NCBI RefSeq assembly: GCF_001458595.1
Contig: NZ_LN890328.1
Location: 1,580,926-1,644,925 of the forward strand
Length of the DNA: 64,000 nt
Direction: 5' to 3'
Origin: Clostridium neonatale
GTDB lineage: Bacteria > Bacillota > Clostridia > Clostridiales > Clostridiaceae
A program made the translations under genes and the position numbers. Shown in pieces: positions 1 through 8,721 of this stretch; within the stretch, counting starts at the first letter, position 1; every line of letters begins with the position of its first letter. The notes under the pieces are model-generated. The model saw only the letters and a program-made list of their open reading frames with translations. It had not been told where the DNA came from and made no database searches.

Positions 1-1
1 A

Positions 2-1195
2 ATATTTGGGATACCTCTAATGATTTTACTTCTTGGAATTATATTTTGGATTACAATTGCTGGTGCAAATGTTCCTTCTGACATTCTTGCATCTGGACTA
101 TTCTGGGTACAAGACAGGCTTACAGAATTTTTTGTTTTTCTTGGAACACCGCCTTTAGTTGAAGGAATTTTAGTACAAGGTATATATAGAACACTTGCAT
201 GGGTTATATCAGTTATGCTTCCACCAATGGCAATATTCTTCCCACTTTTCACACTTCTTGAGGATCTTGGATATTTGCCTAGAGTTGCTTTTAACTTAGA
301 TAAATACTTTAAAAAAGCATGTGCCTGCGGTAAACAAGCCCTTTCTATGTGTATGGGTTTTGGATGTAATGCTGCTGGAATAGTAGGATGTAGAATAATT
401 GATTCTCCCCGTGAAAGATTAATTGCTATAATTACAAACAACTTTGTTCCTTGTAATGGTAGATTTCCTACTCTTATTGCAATAATTACAATGTTTTTTG
501 CCAGTTCATTTGTTGGACCATTTAAATCATTATTTTCAGCAGTAATTTTAACATGTGTAATTCTTCTTGGAGTTTTTATGACATTTTTAATTTCAAAACT
601 TTTATCAAAAACAATACTTAAAGGACTTCCAACTTCATTTACACTTGAGCTTCCACCTTATCGTAAACCACAAGTTGGTAAAATTATAGTAAGATCAATT
701 TTTGATAGAACTTTATTTGTACTTGGAAGAGCTATTATGGTTGCTGCTCCTGCAGGTCTTGTCATTTGGATCATGGCAAATATAAATATTGGATCTTACA
801 GCATATTAACTCACTGTGCAAATTTCTTAAACCCATTTGCACACCTTATTGGATTGGATGGATATATATTAATGGCATTTATCTTAGGATTTCCTGCAAA
901 TGAAATCGTAGTTCCTATAATAATAATGAGTTATATGGCTACTGGAAGTATGGTTGAACTCGAAAATACAGAGCTTTATAATTTATTAATTCAGCATGGA
1001 TGGACTTGGCTTACAGCTGTAAATGTTATGCTCTTTTCTCTTATGCACTGGCCATGCAGCACAACATGCCTCACAATAAAAAAAGAAACCCAAAGCTTAA
1101 AATGGACTGCTGTCTCATTTTTAGTCCCTACTGCATGTGGAATAATAATCTGCTTTGCATTTACAACCATAATCAGATTACTTGGACTTGCATAA
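2..1195 (+). CDS. feoB: Ferrous iron transporter FeoB, C-terminal part (5' end outside window)
   Basis: Membrane permease part of the FeoB Fe(II) importer. The frame is open from base 2 and ends in TAA at 1195, giving 397 residues, so the N-terminal GTPase domain and the true start lie upstream of the window. Visible parts are several hydrophobic spans, a Cys-rich Gate region with MGFGCN, and the second Gate-like motif FVPCNGRFP, a variant of the usual CGAR(L/F)P seen in many Firmicute FeoB proteins. The ATG at base 20 is internal, because the family residues IFGIPLM continue upstream of it. The stop is only 2 bp from the left end of a palindromic repeat element. FeoA is not visible and would have to lie outside. 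Family assignment is firm. Confidence 0.95.
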   Translation: MFGIPLMILLLGIIFWITIAGANVPSDILASGLFWVQDRLTEFFVFLGTPPLVEGILVQGIYRTLAWVISVMLPPMAIFFPLFTLLEDLGYLPRVAFNLDKYFKKACACGKQALSMCMGFGCNAAGIVGCRIIDSPRERLIAIITNNFVPCNGRFPTLIAIITMFFASSFVGPFKSLFSAVILTCVILLGVFMTFLISKLLSKTILKGLPTSFTLELPPYRKPQVGKIIVRSIFDRTLFVLGRAIMVAAPAGLVIWIMANINIGSYSILTHCANFLNPFAHLIGLDGYILMAFILGFPANEIVVPIIIMSYMATGSMVELENTELYNLLIQHGWTWLTAVNVMLFSLMHWPCSTTCLTIKKETQSLKWTAVSFLVPTACGIIICFAFTTIIRLLGLA

Positions 1196-1197
1196 CA

Positions 1198-1769
1198 TAA
1201 ATAAGGTATGTAGAATCATGGTTTAGTGGATAACAACCGAAATTCAATATATGAATAAGTGCATCTTTATCTCCATAGAACCCGAATAAAATAAGCGAAT
1301 TCTTAGGAATTTATATTCTGATATGTATATATTGATACCTTTTAAAAAATGATGAAATATTAACTTTTTAAATCTTTAATATGTATAAATAACTATTCCA
1401 TAGTTTAAAAATGCATTTATTTACAAAAATAATAATGCGGTGCTTATAATTTAGATGGAACAAAGAAATAAAGACCTTATGTTGGGCGGTGTCTTGCATT
1501 TAAAAATAAAGCTTTAGAATTCTTCATGTAGACTTGTTCCACAATTGTTTGTCCGATGCATATTAAAGGAAACATCTTCATCGGTAGATGAAGATGGGCT
1601 ATACTGCTAAGTTCGTACCTCACTAAGCATTATATGCCTTGGAGCAAACATTTGTGGATGCAAGTCTGCATGTTTGAATTCTTAGCTTCATTTTTGTAGC
1701 AATCGAGCACAACATAAGGGCTTTATTTCGGTTGTTATTCACTAAATTCTGATTCTACGACCTTTATTT
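1198..1769 (+). repeat. Palindromic repeat element, copy A (572 bp)
   Basis: This fills the gap between the convergent genes feoB and the histidine kinase. The ends form an imperfect inverted repeat of about 45 bp: left AAATAAGGTATGTAGAATC, and right, read on the other strand, AAATAAAGGTCGTAGAATC, both continuing to GGATAACAACCGAAAT or a near match. Bases 1465-1729 form a very long imperfect hairpin with outer arms GAAATAAAG and CTTTATTTC. Its loop carries the 71-nt cassette at 1568-1638. Copies B, C, D and E elsewhere in the window share the ends and the hairpin. There is no coding frame or transposase inside. The right end overlaps the stop codon of the kinase gene. Confidence 0.85.
1568..1638 (+). 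repeat. 71-nt two-hairpin cassette, copy a (nested in element A)
   Basis: Hairpin 1 is a perfect 10-bp stem, CATCTTCATC and GATGAAGATG, around a GGTA tetraloop. Hairpin 2 has arms GGCTATACTGCT and AGCATTATATGCC around a loop containing GTTCGTACC. The sequence is identical over all 71 positions to copy c at 45237-45307, although the surrounding elements A and D have diverged. Two further diverged copies (b and d) occur outside any large element. Confidence 0.85.
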
Positions 1770-3007
1770 TAAGGAAATACTATTTTAAATGTAGTTCCAT
1801 TTTCCTCATCACTTGTTACCAAAATCTGTCCTTTATGTAATTCTACTATTTCTTTTGCTATGGATAATCCTAGTCCATATCCACCATTTTCTCTTACTCT
1901 AGACTTGTCTACTCTGTAAAATCTTTCAAATATATGTTTTTGTTCTTCTTTTGGAATAGGTACAGCACTATTATTTACCCATAGATTTATTTTGTTTTGA
2001 TTTTTATTTAAATTTATTTTTATTGTTCCTTTTTCACTACAATATTTAATTGCATTATCAATGAGTATGACTACTAATTGCTTTATTTGATTCTCGTTTC
2101 CTGTAAAAAAAATATCTGAATCTATATTACTTTCAAGCTTCTTATTATTTTCAAAGATTAAAGATTCAAATGGAAGTATAACACTCCATACAAGGTCACT
2201 TAAATTTATTTCTTTAGATGATATTAAATTTTCTTTATAATCTAATTTTGCTAAAAACAATAAATCATTAACAAGCCCTCTCATTCTTTCACTTTCTAAT
2301 TTTATATATTCTATCCACTTTATCTGACTAGATATTGTTTCATTTTTATGTGATAATAAAATTTCTGAATTTGCAAGAATTGTTGTAAGAGGGGTTTTCA
2401 ATTCATGTGATGCATCAGCAATAAATTGTTTCTGTCTGTTAAATGCGTCTTCTGCTGGTTTTATAGCCCATTTGCTTAAAAATATACTAATAATAAGAAA
2501 TGCCGATAAGCTTAAAGCTCCAACTAGAATGGATGTGGTAATTAGTGAATTTAATGTATCTATTTCTTCGCTTCTATCAATAAATGCTATTTCTAATCCA
2601 TTTTCATTTTTATGCTTTAGATACCTTAAATCCTCATTTATAATAATTCCATAATTTTTCTTACTATCTACACAATCTGAAACTATTTCCTTTAATGTTT
2701 CTTCATCTACTATTTCTATATTTTCATCTATAATATTAATAATTTTGTTTTCATTATTTAATTCAACTAAGAATGTCAATTTATTTAAGGGAGATTGTGA
2801 AGGTATATTTATTTTTTCTCCACCTATTTTTCTCTTCCTATTTTCATCATGTCCTTTTTCTTCTATAACTCTTTTTAGAATACTATTACTTGTATGACTT
2901 AATTTATTATACGTAAATGCATAAACTCCAATAAAAGTTATAGCAAGCACTATTGATACTAAAACCATATTTATAAGTATAAATTTCTTTTTTAACTTGT
3001 CTATCAT
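1769..3007 (-). CDS. Sensor histidine kinase of a two-component system
   Basis: Membrane sensor kinase of 412 aa. TM1 is at about residues 8-32, followed by an extracytoplasmic sensor region of about 120 residues and TM2 at about 153-177. Then come a HisKA dimerisation domain with the phospho-acceptor His201 in ASHELKTPL and a HATPase_c domain ending in a G2 box with GGYGLGLSIA. There is no clear HAMP domain. The start overlaps the stop of the response regulator by 4 bp, so the two are translationally coupled. The stimulus cannot be read from the sequence. The 3' end runs straight into repeat element A. Confidence 0.93.
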   Translation of the reverse strand: MIDKLKKKFILINMVLVSIVLAITFIGVYAFTYNKLSHTSNSILKRVIEEKGHDENRKRKIGGEKINIPSQSPLNKLTFLVELNNENKIINIIDENIEIVDEETLKEIVSDCVDSKKNYGIIINEDLRYLKHKNENGLEIAFIDRSEEIDTLNSLITTSILVGALSLSAFLIISIFLSKWAIKPAEDAFNRQKQFIADASHELKTPLTTILANSEILLSHKNETISSQIKWIEYIKLESERMRGLVNDLLFLAKLDYKENLISSKEINLSDLVWSVILPFESLIFENNKKLESNIDSDIFFTGNENQIKQLVVILIDNAIKYCSEKGTIKINLNKNQNKINLWVNNSAVPIPKEEQKHIFERFYRVDKSRVRENGGYGLGLSIAKEIVELHKGQILVTSDEENGTTFKIVFP

Positions 3008-3681
3008 TTCTTAGTCCCCTTTAAATGATAACCAACTTTTCTTATTGCTTCTATTGATATTTTCGATCCTAAAAAATTAAGCTTCTTTCTTAAAAAAGAT
3101 ATATATACTTCTACATTATTATCTTCTGCATCAGATTCAATTCCCCATACCTTTTCTAATAATTCTTCTTTGCCAACAGCTCTATTAGAATTACACATAA
3201 GAATTTCAAGTATCTCTGATTCTTTTAAACCTAAATGTATAGATCTATCATTACAAAAAAGTGCATTGGTAGACTTGTCTAATTTTATATCTTCATATGA
3301 AAGTTCATTTAATATAACCTCACCTTGTCTTCTAGATAATGCCCTTACTCTAGCTAGAAGCTCTTCTTTTGAAAAAGGTTTTGTAAGATAATCATCAGCA
3401 CCACAGTCTAATCCTCTAACCTTATCTCCTATTTCATCTTTAGCAGTAAGCATTATTATAGGAGTTTTTACTTTATTATTTCTAAGTTTTAAAACAATAT
3501 CAAATCCATTCATGTTTGGAAGCATTACATCAAGTATTATTACATCATATATTCCACTAGCTGCATAATCATATCCTTCTTCACCATCATTGACTATATC
3601 AACTACATATTTATTTTCTTTCATAATCTCACCTAGTACTTCTGCAAGTCTGATTTCATCTTCAACAATAAGAATCCTCAT
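3004..3681 (-). CDS. OmpR/PhoB-family response regulator
   Basis: A 225-aa transcriptional response regulator. The receiver domain (about residues 1-115) has the acidic pocket EDE at 7-9, phospho-acceptor Asp51 in the ILDVMLPN context, a Thr in MLTAKDE and Lys in TKPF. A C-terminal winged-helix DNA-binding domain (about 130-222) follows. It is the first gene of a two-gene unit with the overlapping kinase gene. Targets are unknown. A 16-bp motif shared by two secreted-protein genes in this window (14550 and 25851) would be one thing to test against it. This link is inference only. Confidence 0.94.
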   Translation of the reverse strand: MRILIVEDEIRLAEVLGEIMKENKYVVDIVNDGEEGYDYAASGIYDVIILDVMLPNMNGFDIVLKLRNNKVKTPIIMLTAKDEIGDKVRGLDCGADDYLTKPFSKEELLARVRALSRRQGEVILNELSYEDIKLDKSTNALFCNDRSIHLGLKESEILEILMCNSNRAVGKEELLEKVWGIESDAEDNNVEVYISFLRKKLNFLGSKISIEAIRKVGYHLKGTKK

Positions 3682-3777
3682 AAGCTAACCTCCTAGTTTT
3701 ATCTTTTATTGTTTAATAATATTATTTTACTATTTTTTCTTTAAAATAGCCTTAAATATTTTTCCATTTAACTATAC

Positions 3778-3831
3778 AAAAGCTAGGTTTAAAATAGAAT
3801 TACTTAAACTTCACATTTTAAATCTAGCTTT
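3778..3831 (-). terminator. Hairpin terminator after the SCP2-domain gene
   Basis: The arms AAAGCTAG-TTTAAAAT and ATTTTAAA-CTAGCTTT form a stem of about 17 bp with a loop of about 18 nt. It lies 9 bp after the stop of the leftward SCP2-domain gene. The trailing U-run is weak. Confidence 0.6.
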
Positions 3832-3839
3832 GAATGCTA

Positions 3840-4397
3840 TTATTTTGTTTTTGCTTTAGTCTTACTTTTTGAAGTAGTCTTTGATGCTGGTCTTGCAGTT
3901 GTCTTTGTTGTAGTTTTATTTGTACCCTTTGTAGCCTTTGTCTTTGAAGTTGTCTTTGGAGTTGGTTTTGATTCAGCTTTTACTTCTATTGTTGCCTCTA
4001 TTTTACCCTCTGGCTTTTCTTCTATTTCAACCTCTGATTTTTCTTCTATCTGTGGCTTTGATAAATCTTCTATCTTTGGTTTATATAAATTCAATATCTC
4101 TAATGCTTTATCTAAATCTCCCTCTGCATTCAAGATACCTTTTGAAATAGCATCAGCTGGATTTAACTTTTTATCAACAATTTCTAATAAATCACTAGAT
4201 GAAACATTTAATATTACATTTCTATCATAATATTCATAAGGCTCTATAGATAAAGTTTTATCTTTTACTTCTAAATATAGTGTTCCTCCCTCTTCATCTC
4301 TTAAATCTACTTGTGCTGCTACTACTCCTTCTACATTACTTGCGTCAGAATCCTTAAATCTTTCTTTTAGTTCTTTTACAACTTCTTCTTTATTCAT
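3840..4397 (-). CDS. SCP2 sterol-transfer-like domain protein with basic Lys/Thr-rich tail
   Basis: The protein has 185 aa from the ATG at 4397, chosen because GAGAGG sits 9 nt upstream. A frame-matched ATG at 4406 would leave no room for a ribosome site. Residues about 1-105 resemble the SCP2 lipid-binding fold, with the GGTLYLEVKD and GDLDKALEIL segments. Residues about 106-145 are acidic EEK repeats, and the last 40 or so are almost only Lys, Thr, Ser and Ala (TSKTKATKGTNKTT type), like the tail of a histone H1. No signal peptide or membrane span is visible. The SCP2 assignment is moderately sure. The function of the tail, perhaps nucleic-acid or polyanion binding, is inference. Confidence 0.75.
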   Translation of the reverse strand: MNKEEVVKELKERFKDSDASNVEGVVAAQVDLRDEEGGTLYLEVKDKTLSIEPYEYYDRNVILNVSSSDLLEIVDKKLNPADAISKGILNAEGDLDKALEILNLYKPKIEDLSKPQIEEKSEVEIEEKPEGKIEATIEVKAESKPTPKTTSKTKATKGTNKTTTKTTARPASKTTSKSKTKAKTK

Positions 4398-4701
4398 AAT
4401 CCCCATCCTCTCAAAATCCCATTTAATTTATTAATATATTTATATGGTACTATAATCACCAACTTTTTACAATATATGTTTTTATTCAATTCATAGTAAA
4501 TAATTATGTTAACATAATATGTTACATATTGTTAATGAAAATAGTTTAATTTCATTTATAATAAAAATATATTTACTTTTTTATAATTAATACCTGTCTT
4601 ACAAAATAAATTTTGAATTATTACATCTTTATTATTTGACCATAAAATCTGGTATGCTATAATTAACATTAAATAATACAATAATTGTAGGAGGAAAAAT
4701 T

Positions 4702-5493
4702 TTGGAAAACAAATTACGATTAACACATAAATTTGCATATAGTTTTTTTAACTTTGATGCATATAAAGATTTCATAAAAGAAGGATTATCTAAATCTATA
4801 CTATATATATTTATAGTATCTGTAATATTCTCTTTTTTTGTGAATTTTAACTTAACTAATATAGTAACTGACAAAGGTGTTGAAATAAAAGAAGTACTTT
4901 CAAGAAATATCCCTAACTTTTATATAAAGGATGGTAAATTTCATTTAGACTCTACAGAACCAGTAGTTTATGAAGATGAATCCGGAATGGCATACATACT
5001 AGATACAACTGGAAAAAACAATGCTGCTTTATTAAATAAATATGATTTAGCTTTAATTGTAGATCAAAATAATGTTAAAGTAAAAGTAGATTCTAATATA
5101 GTAAATGCTTCTTCAATTAATATGGTTCCTGATCTAAATAAAGAAGATGTTTATCCTTTAATAGACTTTTATGTTAGTCTATCAATAACACTTTTATTTT
5201 TATTTGGTCCTATATTTTCTTTCATCGGAAAATTGCTTTCAGTATTTATTATAATAGGTCCTATAGCATATTTAATTAATAAAATTCTTAACACAGGATT
5301 AAATTACACTAAATCTTGTATAATTGGTTTTTATGCAATTACTCTTCCAATGCTTTTAAAAACTTTACTAAGCGTGGCTGGGATCAATTTATTAGGTTTT
5401 TCTGTTATCTATTATAGTACAGCTCTTGTTTATGCTGGATTTGCTTTAAGTAATATAAAAAATTCTGAAAATACTAATATGAATATAGTATAA
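4702..5493 (+). CDS. DUF1189-type membrane protein
   Basis: A 263-aa integral membrane protein starting at TTG 4702, with a strong GTAGGAGG site 7-8 nt upstream. There is one hydrophobic span near residues 29-50, then an exposed domain of about 110 residues, and four or five spans between about 155 and 250. This order, with conserved HKFAYSFFNFDAYKDF at the N terminus, matches the DUF1189 family, for which I know no established function. It stands alone between the leftward SCP2-domain gene and the convergent hcp gene. The only rightward context is a shared terminator after it. Confidence 0.82.
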   Translation: MENKLRLTHKFAYSFFNFDAYKDFIKEGLSKSILYIFIVSVIFSFFVNFNLTNIVTDKGVEIKEVLSRNIPNFYIKDGKFHLDSTEPVVYEDESGMAYILDTTGKNNAALLNKYDLALIVDQNNVKVKVDSNIVNASSINMVPDLNKEDVYPLIDFYVSLSITLLFLFGPIFSFIGKLLSVFIIIGPIAYLINKILNTGLNYTKSCIIGFYAITLPMLLKTLLSVAGINLLGFSVIYYSTALVYAGFALSNIKNSENTNMNIV

Positions 5494-5525
5494 GTAATAA
5501 TTAACAATAAACAATTTTCAATAAT

Positions 5526-5567
5526 CATATATTGATGATTTTCTTCTTAAAAAATCATCAATATATG
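5526..5567. other. 17-bp perfect inverted repeat
   Basis: The arms CATATATTGATGATTTT and AAAATCATCAATATATG flank an 8-nt loop. It lies just upstream of the main terminator hairpin, between two convergent genes. It could be a second termination or RNA-stability hairpin. Confidence 0.6.
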
Positions 5568-5570
5568 AAA

Positions 5571-5607
5571 ATAAGAGAGCTTTAGAAAAATTCTAAAGCT
5601 CTCTTAT
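5571..5607. terminator. Bidirectional terminator between DUF1189 and hcp
   Basis: A 17-bp perfect stem (ATAAGAGAGCTTTAGAA and complement) with a 3-nt loop, flanked by A-rich sequence on the left and a T-run on the right. It sits between convergent genes, so it can serve both. Confidence 0.88.
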
Positions 5608-5615
5608 TTTTAATA

Positions 5616-7259
5616 TTATTCTAAAAACATTTTTAAATCATCTTCCACATTTGTTATTCCACCAATTCCAAAGTTCTCTACTAAAACTTTTGCAACATTT
5701 GGTGAAAGGAATGCTGGAAGTGTTGGTCCTAAATGAATATTTTTCACTCCAAGATATAATAATGATAATAATACTATAACAGCTTTTTGCTCATACCAAG
5801 CAATGTTAAATGCTAATGGCAATTCATTAATATCTTCAAGTTCAAATACCTCTTTTAATTTTAATGCTATTAAAGCAAGTGAATATGAATCATTACATTG
5901 TCCTGCATCTAATACTCTTGGAATTCCGTTAATATCTCCAAGTTCTAATTTATTATATTTATATTTTGCACATCCTGCTGTAAGAATTACTGTATCCTTT
6001 GGAAGAGCCTTTGCAAAGTCTGTATAATAATTTCTTGATTTAGCTCTACCATCACATCCAGCCATTACAAAGAATTTCTTTATAGCTCCAGTCTTAACTG
6101 CTTCTACAACCTTATCAGCTAAAGCAAATACTTGAGCATGAGCAAATCCTCCAATTATTTCTCCTCTTTCAATTTCAGTTGGAGCTTTACATTTTTTAGC
6201 CATTTCAATTATTTCTGAAAAATCTTTATGTCCATTTTCATCTTTTTCAATATGCTTGCATCCTATAAATCCGGCTGCACCTGTTGTGAACATTCTTTCT
6301 TTGTATGTTTCTCTTGATGTTGGAGGAACTATACAATTTGTAGTCATAAGAATTGGTCCATTAAAACTTTCAAATTCTTCTTTTTGCTTCCACCACGCAT
6401 TTCCGTAGTTACCTACTAAATGTTTATATTTCTTTAATTTTGGATAGTAATGCGCTGGTAACATTTCTGAGTGAGTATAAATATCTACTCCAGTATCTTC
6501 TGACTGCTCTAATAATTCTTCCAAGTCTTTTAAATCATGTCCTGATACTAAGATCCCTGGATTTTTGCCTACACCTATATTAACCTTGCTTACTTCAGGA
6601 TTTCCATAGCTTTCAGTATTGGCTTTATCAAGTAATGCCATACCATCTACTCCTACTTTTCCTGTTTCTAATGTTAAGGCTACAAGTTCATCTACGCTTA
6701 AAGAATCATCTAATGTTTTAGCTAAAGTATTTTGCATAAATATATTTACATCTTCATCATCATATCCAAGTTCATTTGCATGCTTTAAGTATGCTGACAT
6801 TCCTTTTAATCCATATATAATTAATTCCCTTAAGCTTCTTATGTCCTCATCTTTTGTAGCAAGTACACCTACTACTCTTGATTTTTCATCTAATTCTTCT
6901 CTTGTCTTACCATTATATAATGCTGCATTTGATAAATTTTCTTTATTTTTAAGCTCATTTAATAGTTTTTCTTTTATACTTAATGTTTCAAATACTCTAT
7001 TATAAAATATTTCATCATCAAAATTTGCATTTGTAATTGTAGTAAATAAATTTAAAGTTATATAATTGTTTATTTCAAAAGAAACTTTCTTTCCTTCTTC
7101 TCTTAATTTAGTTGTTACTTCACTTAATCCCTTAGTAACATATACTAATAGATCCTGCATTCTTGCTAAATCTGGACTCTTTCCGCACACTCCAAATTTT
7201 GTGCATCCGCTGCATCCTGCTGTTTCCTGACATTGAAAGCAAAACATTTTGTTCTCCAT
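5616..7259 (-). CDS. hcp: Hydroxylamine reductase / hybrid-cluster protein Hcp
   Basis: A cytoplasmic Fe-S protein of 547 aa, about the usual length. The N-terminal Cys7, Cys10, Cys19 and Cys25 (CX2CX8CX5C) bind the cubane cluster. The hybrid-cluster ligands are represented by Cys in [26 protein letters not shown] and DAGQCNDSY. Proteins of this family reduce hydroxylamine in vitro and act in NO or S-nitrosylation metabolism during nitrosative stress. It is preceded by a palindromic Crp/Fnr-type site and, further upstream, by a gene for a Crp/Fnr regulator in the same direction. That arrangement is known for HcpR-controlled hcp genes. No hcr reductase gene is next to it, as is normal in anaerobes. 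Confidence 0.96.
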   Translation of the reverse strand: MENKMFCFQCQETAGCSGCTKFGVCGKSPDLARMQDLLVYVTKGLSEVTTKLREEGKKVSFEINNYITLNLFTTITNANFDDEIFYNRVFETLSIKEKLLNELKNKENLSNAALYNGKTREELDEKSRVVGVLATKDEDIRSLRELIIYGLKGMSAYLKHANELGYDDEDVNIFMQNTLAKTLDDSLSVDELVALTLETGKVGVDGMALLDKANTESYGNPEVSKVNIGVGKNPGILVSGHDLKDLEELLEQSEDTGVDIYTHSEMLPAHYYPKLKKYKHLVGNYGNAWWKQKEEFESFNGPILMTTNCIVPPTSRETYKERMFTTGAAGFIGCKHIEKDENGHKDFSEIIEMAKKCKAPTEIERGEIIGGFAHAQVFALADKVVEAVKTGAIKKFFVMAGCDGRAKSRNYYTDFAKALPKDTVILTAGCAKYKYNKLELGDINGIPRVLDAGQCNDSYSLALIALKLKEVFELEDINELPLAFNIAWYEQKAVIVLLSLLYLGVKNIHLGPTLPAFLSPNVAKVLVENFGIGGITNVEDDLKMFLE

Positions 7260-7325
7260 AATTAAAATCTCCTTTAACTTCTTATTAATTTATATATTTT
7301 TATTTTTGTTAGGACTTACTTTATA

Positions 7326-7373
7326 ATGAGATTTTATACCGAAAACAAAAAAGAATCTGTAACATTTGTTACA
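7326..7373 (-). promoter_or_regulatory. hcp promoter with Crp/Fnr-type operator
   Basis: A perfect inverted repeat, TGTAAC-N4-GTTACA, lies at 7358-7373. Read toward hcp it is followed by GGTATAAAAT, giving a -10 hexamer TATAAA at 7333-7338. The centre of the palindrome is about 40 bp from the expected transcription start near 7326. That is the class II activator position, and there is no good -35 box. Binding by the adjacent regulator is inferred. Confidence 0.7.
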
Positions 7374-7380
7374 AACCCCT

Positions 7381-8061
7381 TTAATTAAATAAAATATCTT
7401 CTAGCTCTTCAATATTTAATATTGTTATTTTATTTCTGCTAAAGTTAATTAATCCTTCATCTCTAAGCTTAATTAACTCTCTAGATAGTGATGGTCTCGG
7501 TATACCTATATCATTAGCTATTTCTTCTTTGCTGTATTTCAATTTAATTTCTTCATTTTTTTCATTCATGTACTCACATAAAATATAATCAACAACTTTT
7601 TGTCTAACAGATTTAAGAGAAATACTTCGTATCTTATTATTAAGAATTATTATTTTCTCACTTAATAACATCATAAAATTTTCCATAAGTTTATTTTCCA
7701 CAGAAAATAATTTTATAATTTCATTTTTTGTTAAATAAAGTACCTTACAATCACTAAGTGCTATCACTGTTGCTGGATATTTATTTACTTTAGAAAATAA
7801 TAACGCTTCTCCAAAAACATCACCGTCTTTAAACTTGCTCATAACTATACTTTTTCCATTTGGATATATACGTTCTATATTTATTGTTCCATCAATTATA
7901 AGCCCAATTGCACTGCATATTTCTTCTTCTTGGAAAATAACTTCACCTTTTTTATAAGAAACTATTGAATATTTCAAATTACCTAGTATCTTTAACATTT
8001 TAGTTTTATCTACATTATTAAATAATTCATTCTTTTCTAGTTTTTTTATAATTTCTTCCAT
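7381..8061 (-). CDS. Crp/Fnr-family transcriptional regulator, probably HcpR-like
   Basis: A 226-aa regulator. The cyclic-nucleotide-binding-like beta-barrel (about residues 15-120) includes GDVFGEALLF. A long dimerisation helix follows, then a Crp-type winged helix (about 150-222) whose recognition region reads IGIPRPSLSREL. There is no N-terminal Cys cluster of the Fnr type, so it would not bind an Fe-S cluster as Fnr does. It stops 121 bp before hcp, with the palindromic site between them. Known HcpR proteins activate hcp under nitrosative stress. The role here follows from position and the site, not from a direct match I can verify. Confidence 0.85.
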   Translation of the reverse strand: MEEIIKKLEKNELFNNVDKTKMLKILGNLKYSIVSYKKGEVIFQEEEICSAIGLIIDGTINIERIYPNGKSIVMSKFKDGDVFGEALLFSKVNKYPATVIALSDCKVLYLTKNEIIKLFSVENKLMENFMMLLSEKIIILNNKIRSISLKSVRQKVVDYILCEYMNEKNEEIKLKYSKEEIANDIGIPRPSLSRELIKLRDEGLINFSRNKITILNIEELEDILFN

Positions 8062-8134
8062 AGCATCTTTCTCTTTTCATTTTTAATATTATTTAATGTT
8101 ATATAATTTTATATATCATATTTAACTATGTTTG

Positions 8135-8344
8135 TTAATATAAATTTTTTATATTTTTCTTTTTATTTATCATGTTAACCATTAAATTTATATCATCATA
8201 TATATTAAAATCATCATCATCTTTTTCTTTAGAAGTTTTATTACTATTTTTAGGTGATATTTTTATATTGCTTATAAACATATACTTTCCTTCTTTTATA
8301 TATGTATTTTTTCTTCCATTTTTATAGCTTATCATCATTTCCAT
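8135..8344 (-). CDS. Small hypothetical protein, 69 aa
   Basis: Product not recognised. It is supported by a very strong ribosome site (AGGGGGAAG) 4-5 nt before the ATG at 8344. The peptide is charged, with an Asp-rich patch (DDDDFNIYDD) near residues 42-51 and a Lys/Asn-rich C terminus. There is no signal peptide or membrane span. It starts only 41 bp downstream of a structured repeat sequence (8385-8563) that may act as its leader or be a separate RNA. It precedes the Crp/Fnr regulator gene by 73 bp on the same strand. It could be non-coding, because its composition is close to background. Confidence 0.5.
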   Translation of the reverse strand: MEMMISYKNGRKNTYIKEGKYMFISNIKISPKNSNKTSKEKDDDDFNIYDDINLMVNMINKKKNIKNLY

Positions 8345-8384
8345 ATCTCTTCCCCCTAAAATAAATTAGAACATTTTTTCTAAT

Positions 8385-8563
8385 GCAATAAAAAAATCGC
8401 CAAGGCGACTGTGTAACATTTTCCTCTCAAAAAATAAATACATTAACAGTCAATGACTTTAATTAAAGGTCTTATGAGCCGTCGATTTTTTAGGGCATTC
8501 TGGATTTTCTGAGCTTGCCGAAGAAAAGGCCAGGCGCATATAATTTATTTTTTATTCTTTAGG
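8385..8563 (-). ncRNA. Structured repeat RNA candidate, copy F1
   Basis: Read leftward, it opens with a hairpin built from GCGC, CTGG and TTTTCT pairing with AGAAAA, CCAG and GCGC around TCGGCAAGCTC. A second domain follows, whose outer stem is AAAAAATCG-A-CGGCT with AGTCG-CCTTGG-CGATTTTTTT. The U-run at the end resembles a terminator. Copy F2 at 33682-33857 shares the first ~77 nt almost perfectly and the last ~20 nt. The middle is unrelated, but F2 keeps the outer stem through a U-G wobble. A promoter lies just upstream at 8570-8598. It could be a stand-alone RNA, a leader of the small gene at 8344, or a mobile element. I cannot assign it to a known RNA family by eye. Confidence 0.6.
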
Positions 8564-8569
8564 TACTAT

Positions 8570-8598
8570 ATATTAAGTTGTTACAATATTATCCACAA
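8570..8598 (-). promoter_or_regulatory. Sigma-A-type promoter for structured RNA F1
   Basis: On the minus strand, TTGTGG (8593-8598), a 17-bp spacer and TAATAT (8570-8575) place transcription start near 8563, at the first base of the F1 sequence. A 16-bp inverted repeat (TTTTTTATTCTTTAGG near 8549-8564 and its complement near 8619-8634) surrounds this promoter. Confidence 0.5.
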
Positions 8599-8721
8599 GT
8601 TATACTGTAATATAATTTCCTAAAGAATAAAAAAATAGTATAGATATAAATCCATACTATTTTATATTTCTATATAATATATGCTGTCTTAATAAATATA
8701 TTCCATAATATTTATTAATTA

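Noticed and set aside
1198..1769. Insertion sequence with transposase
   Set aside because: The element has inverted ends but no coding frame of any length that resembles a transposase, and no target-site duplication could be fixed, since the outermost bases are part of the inverted repeat.
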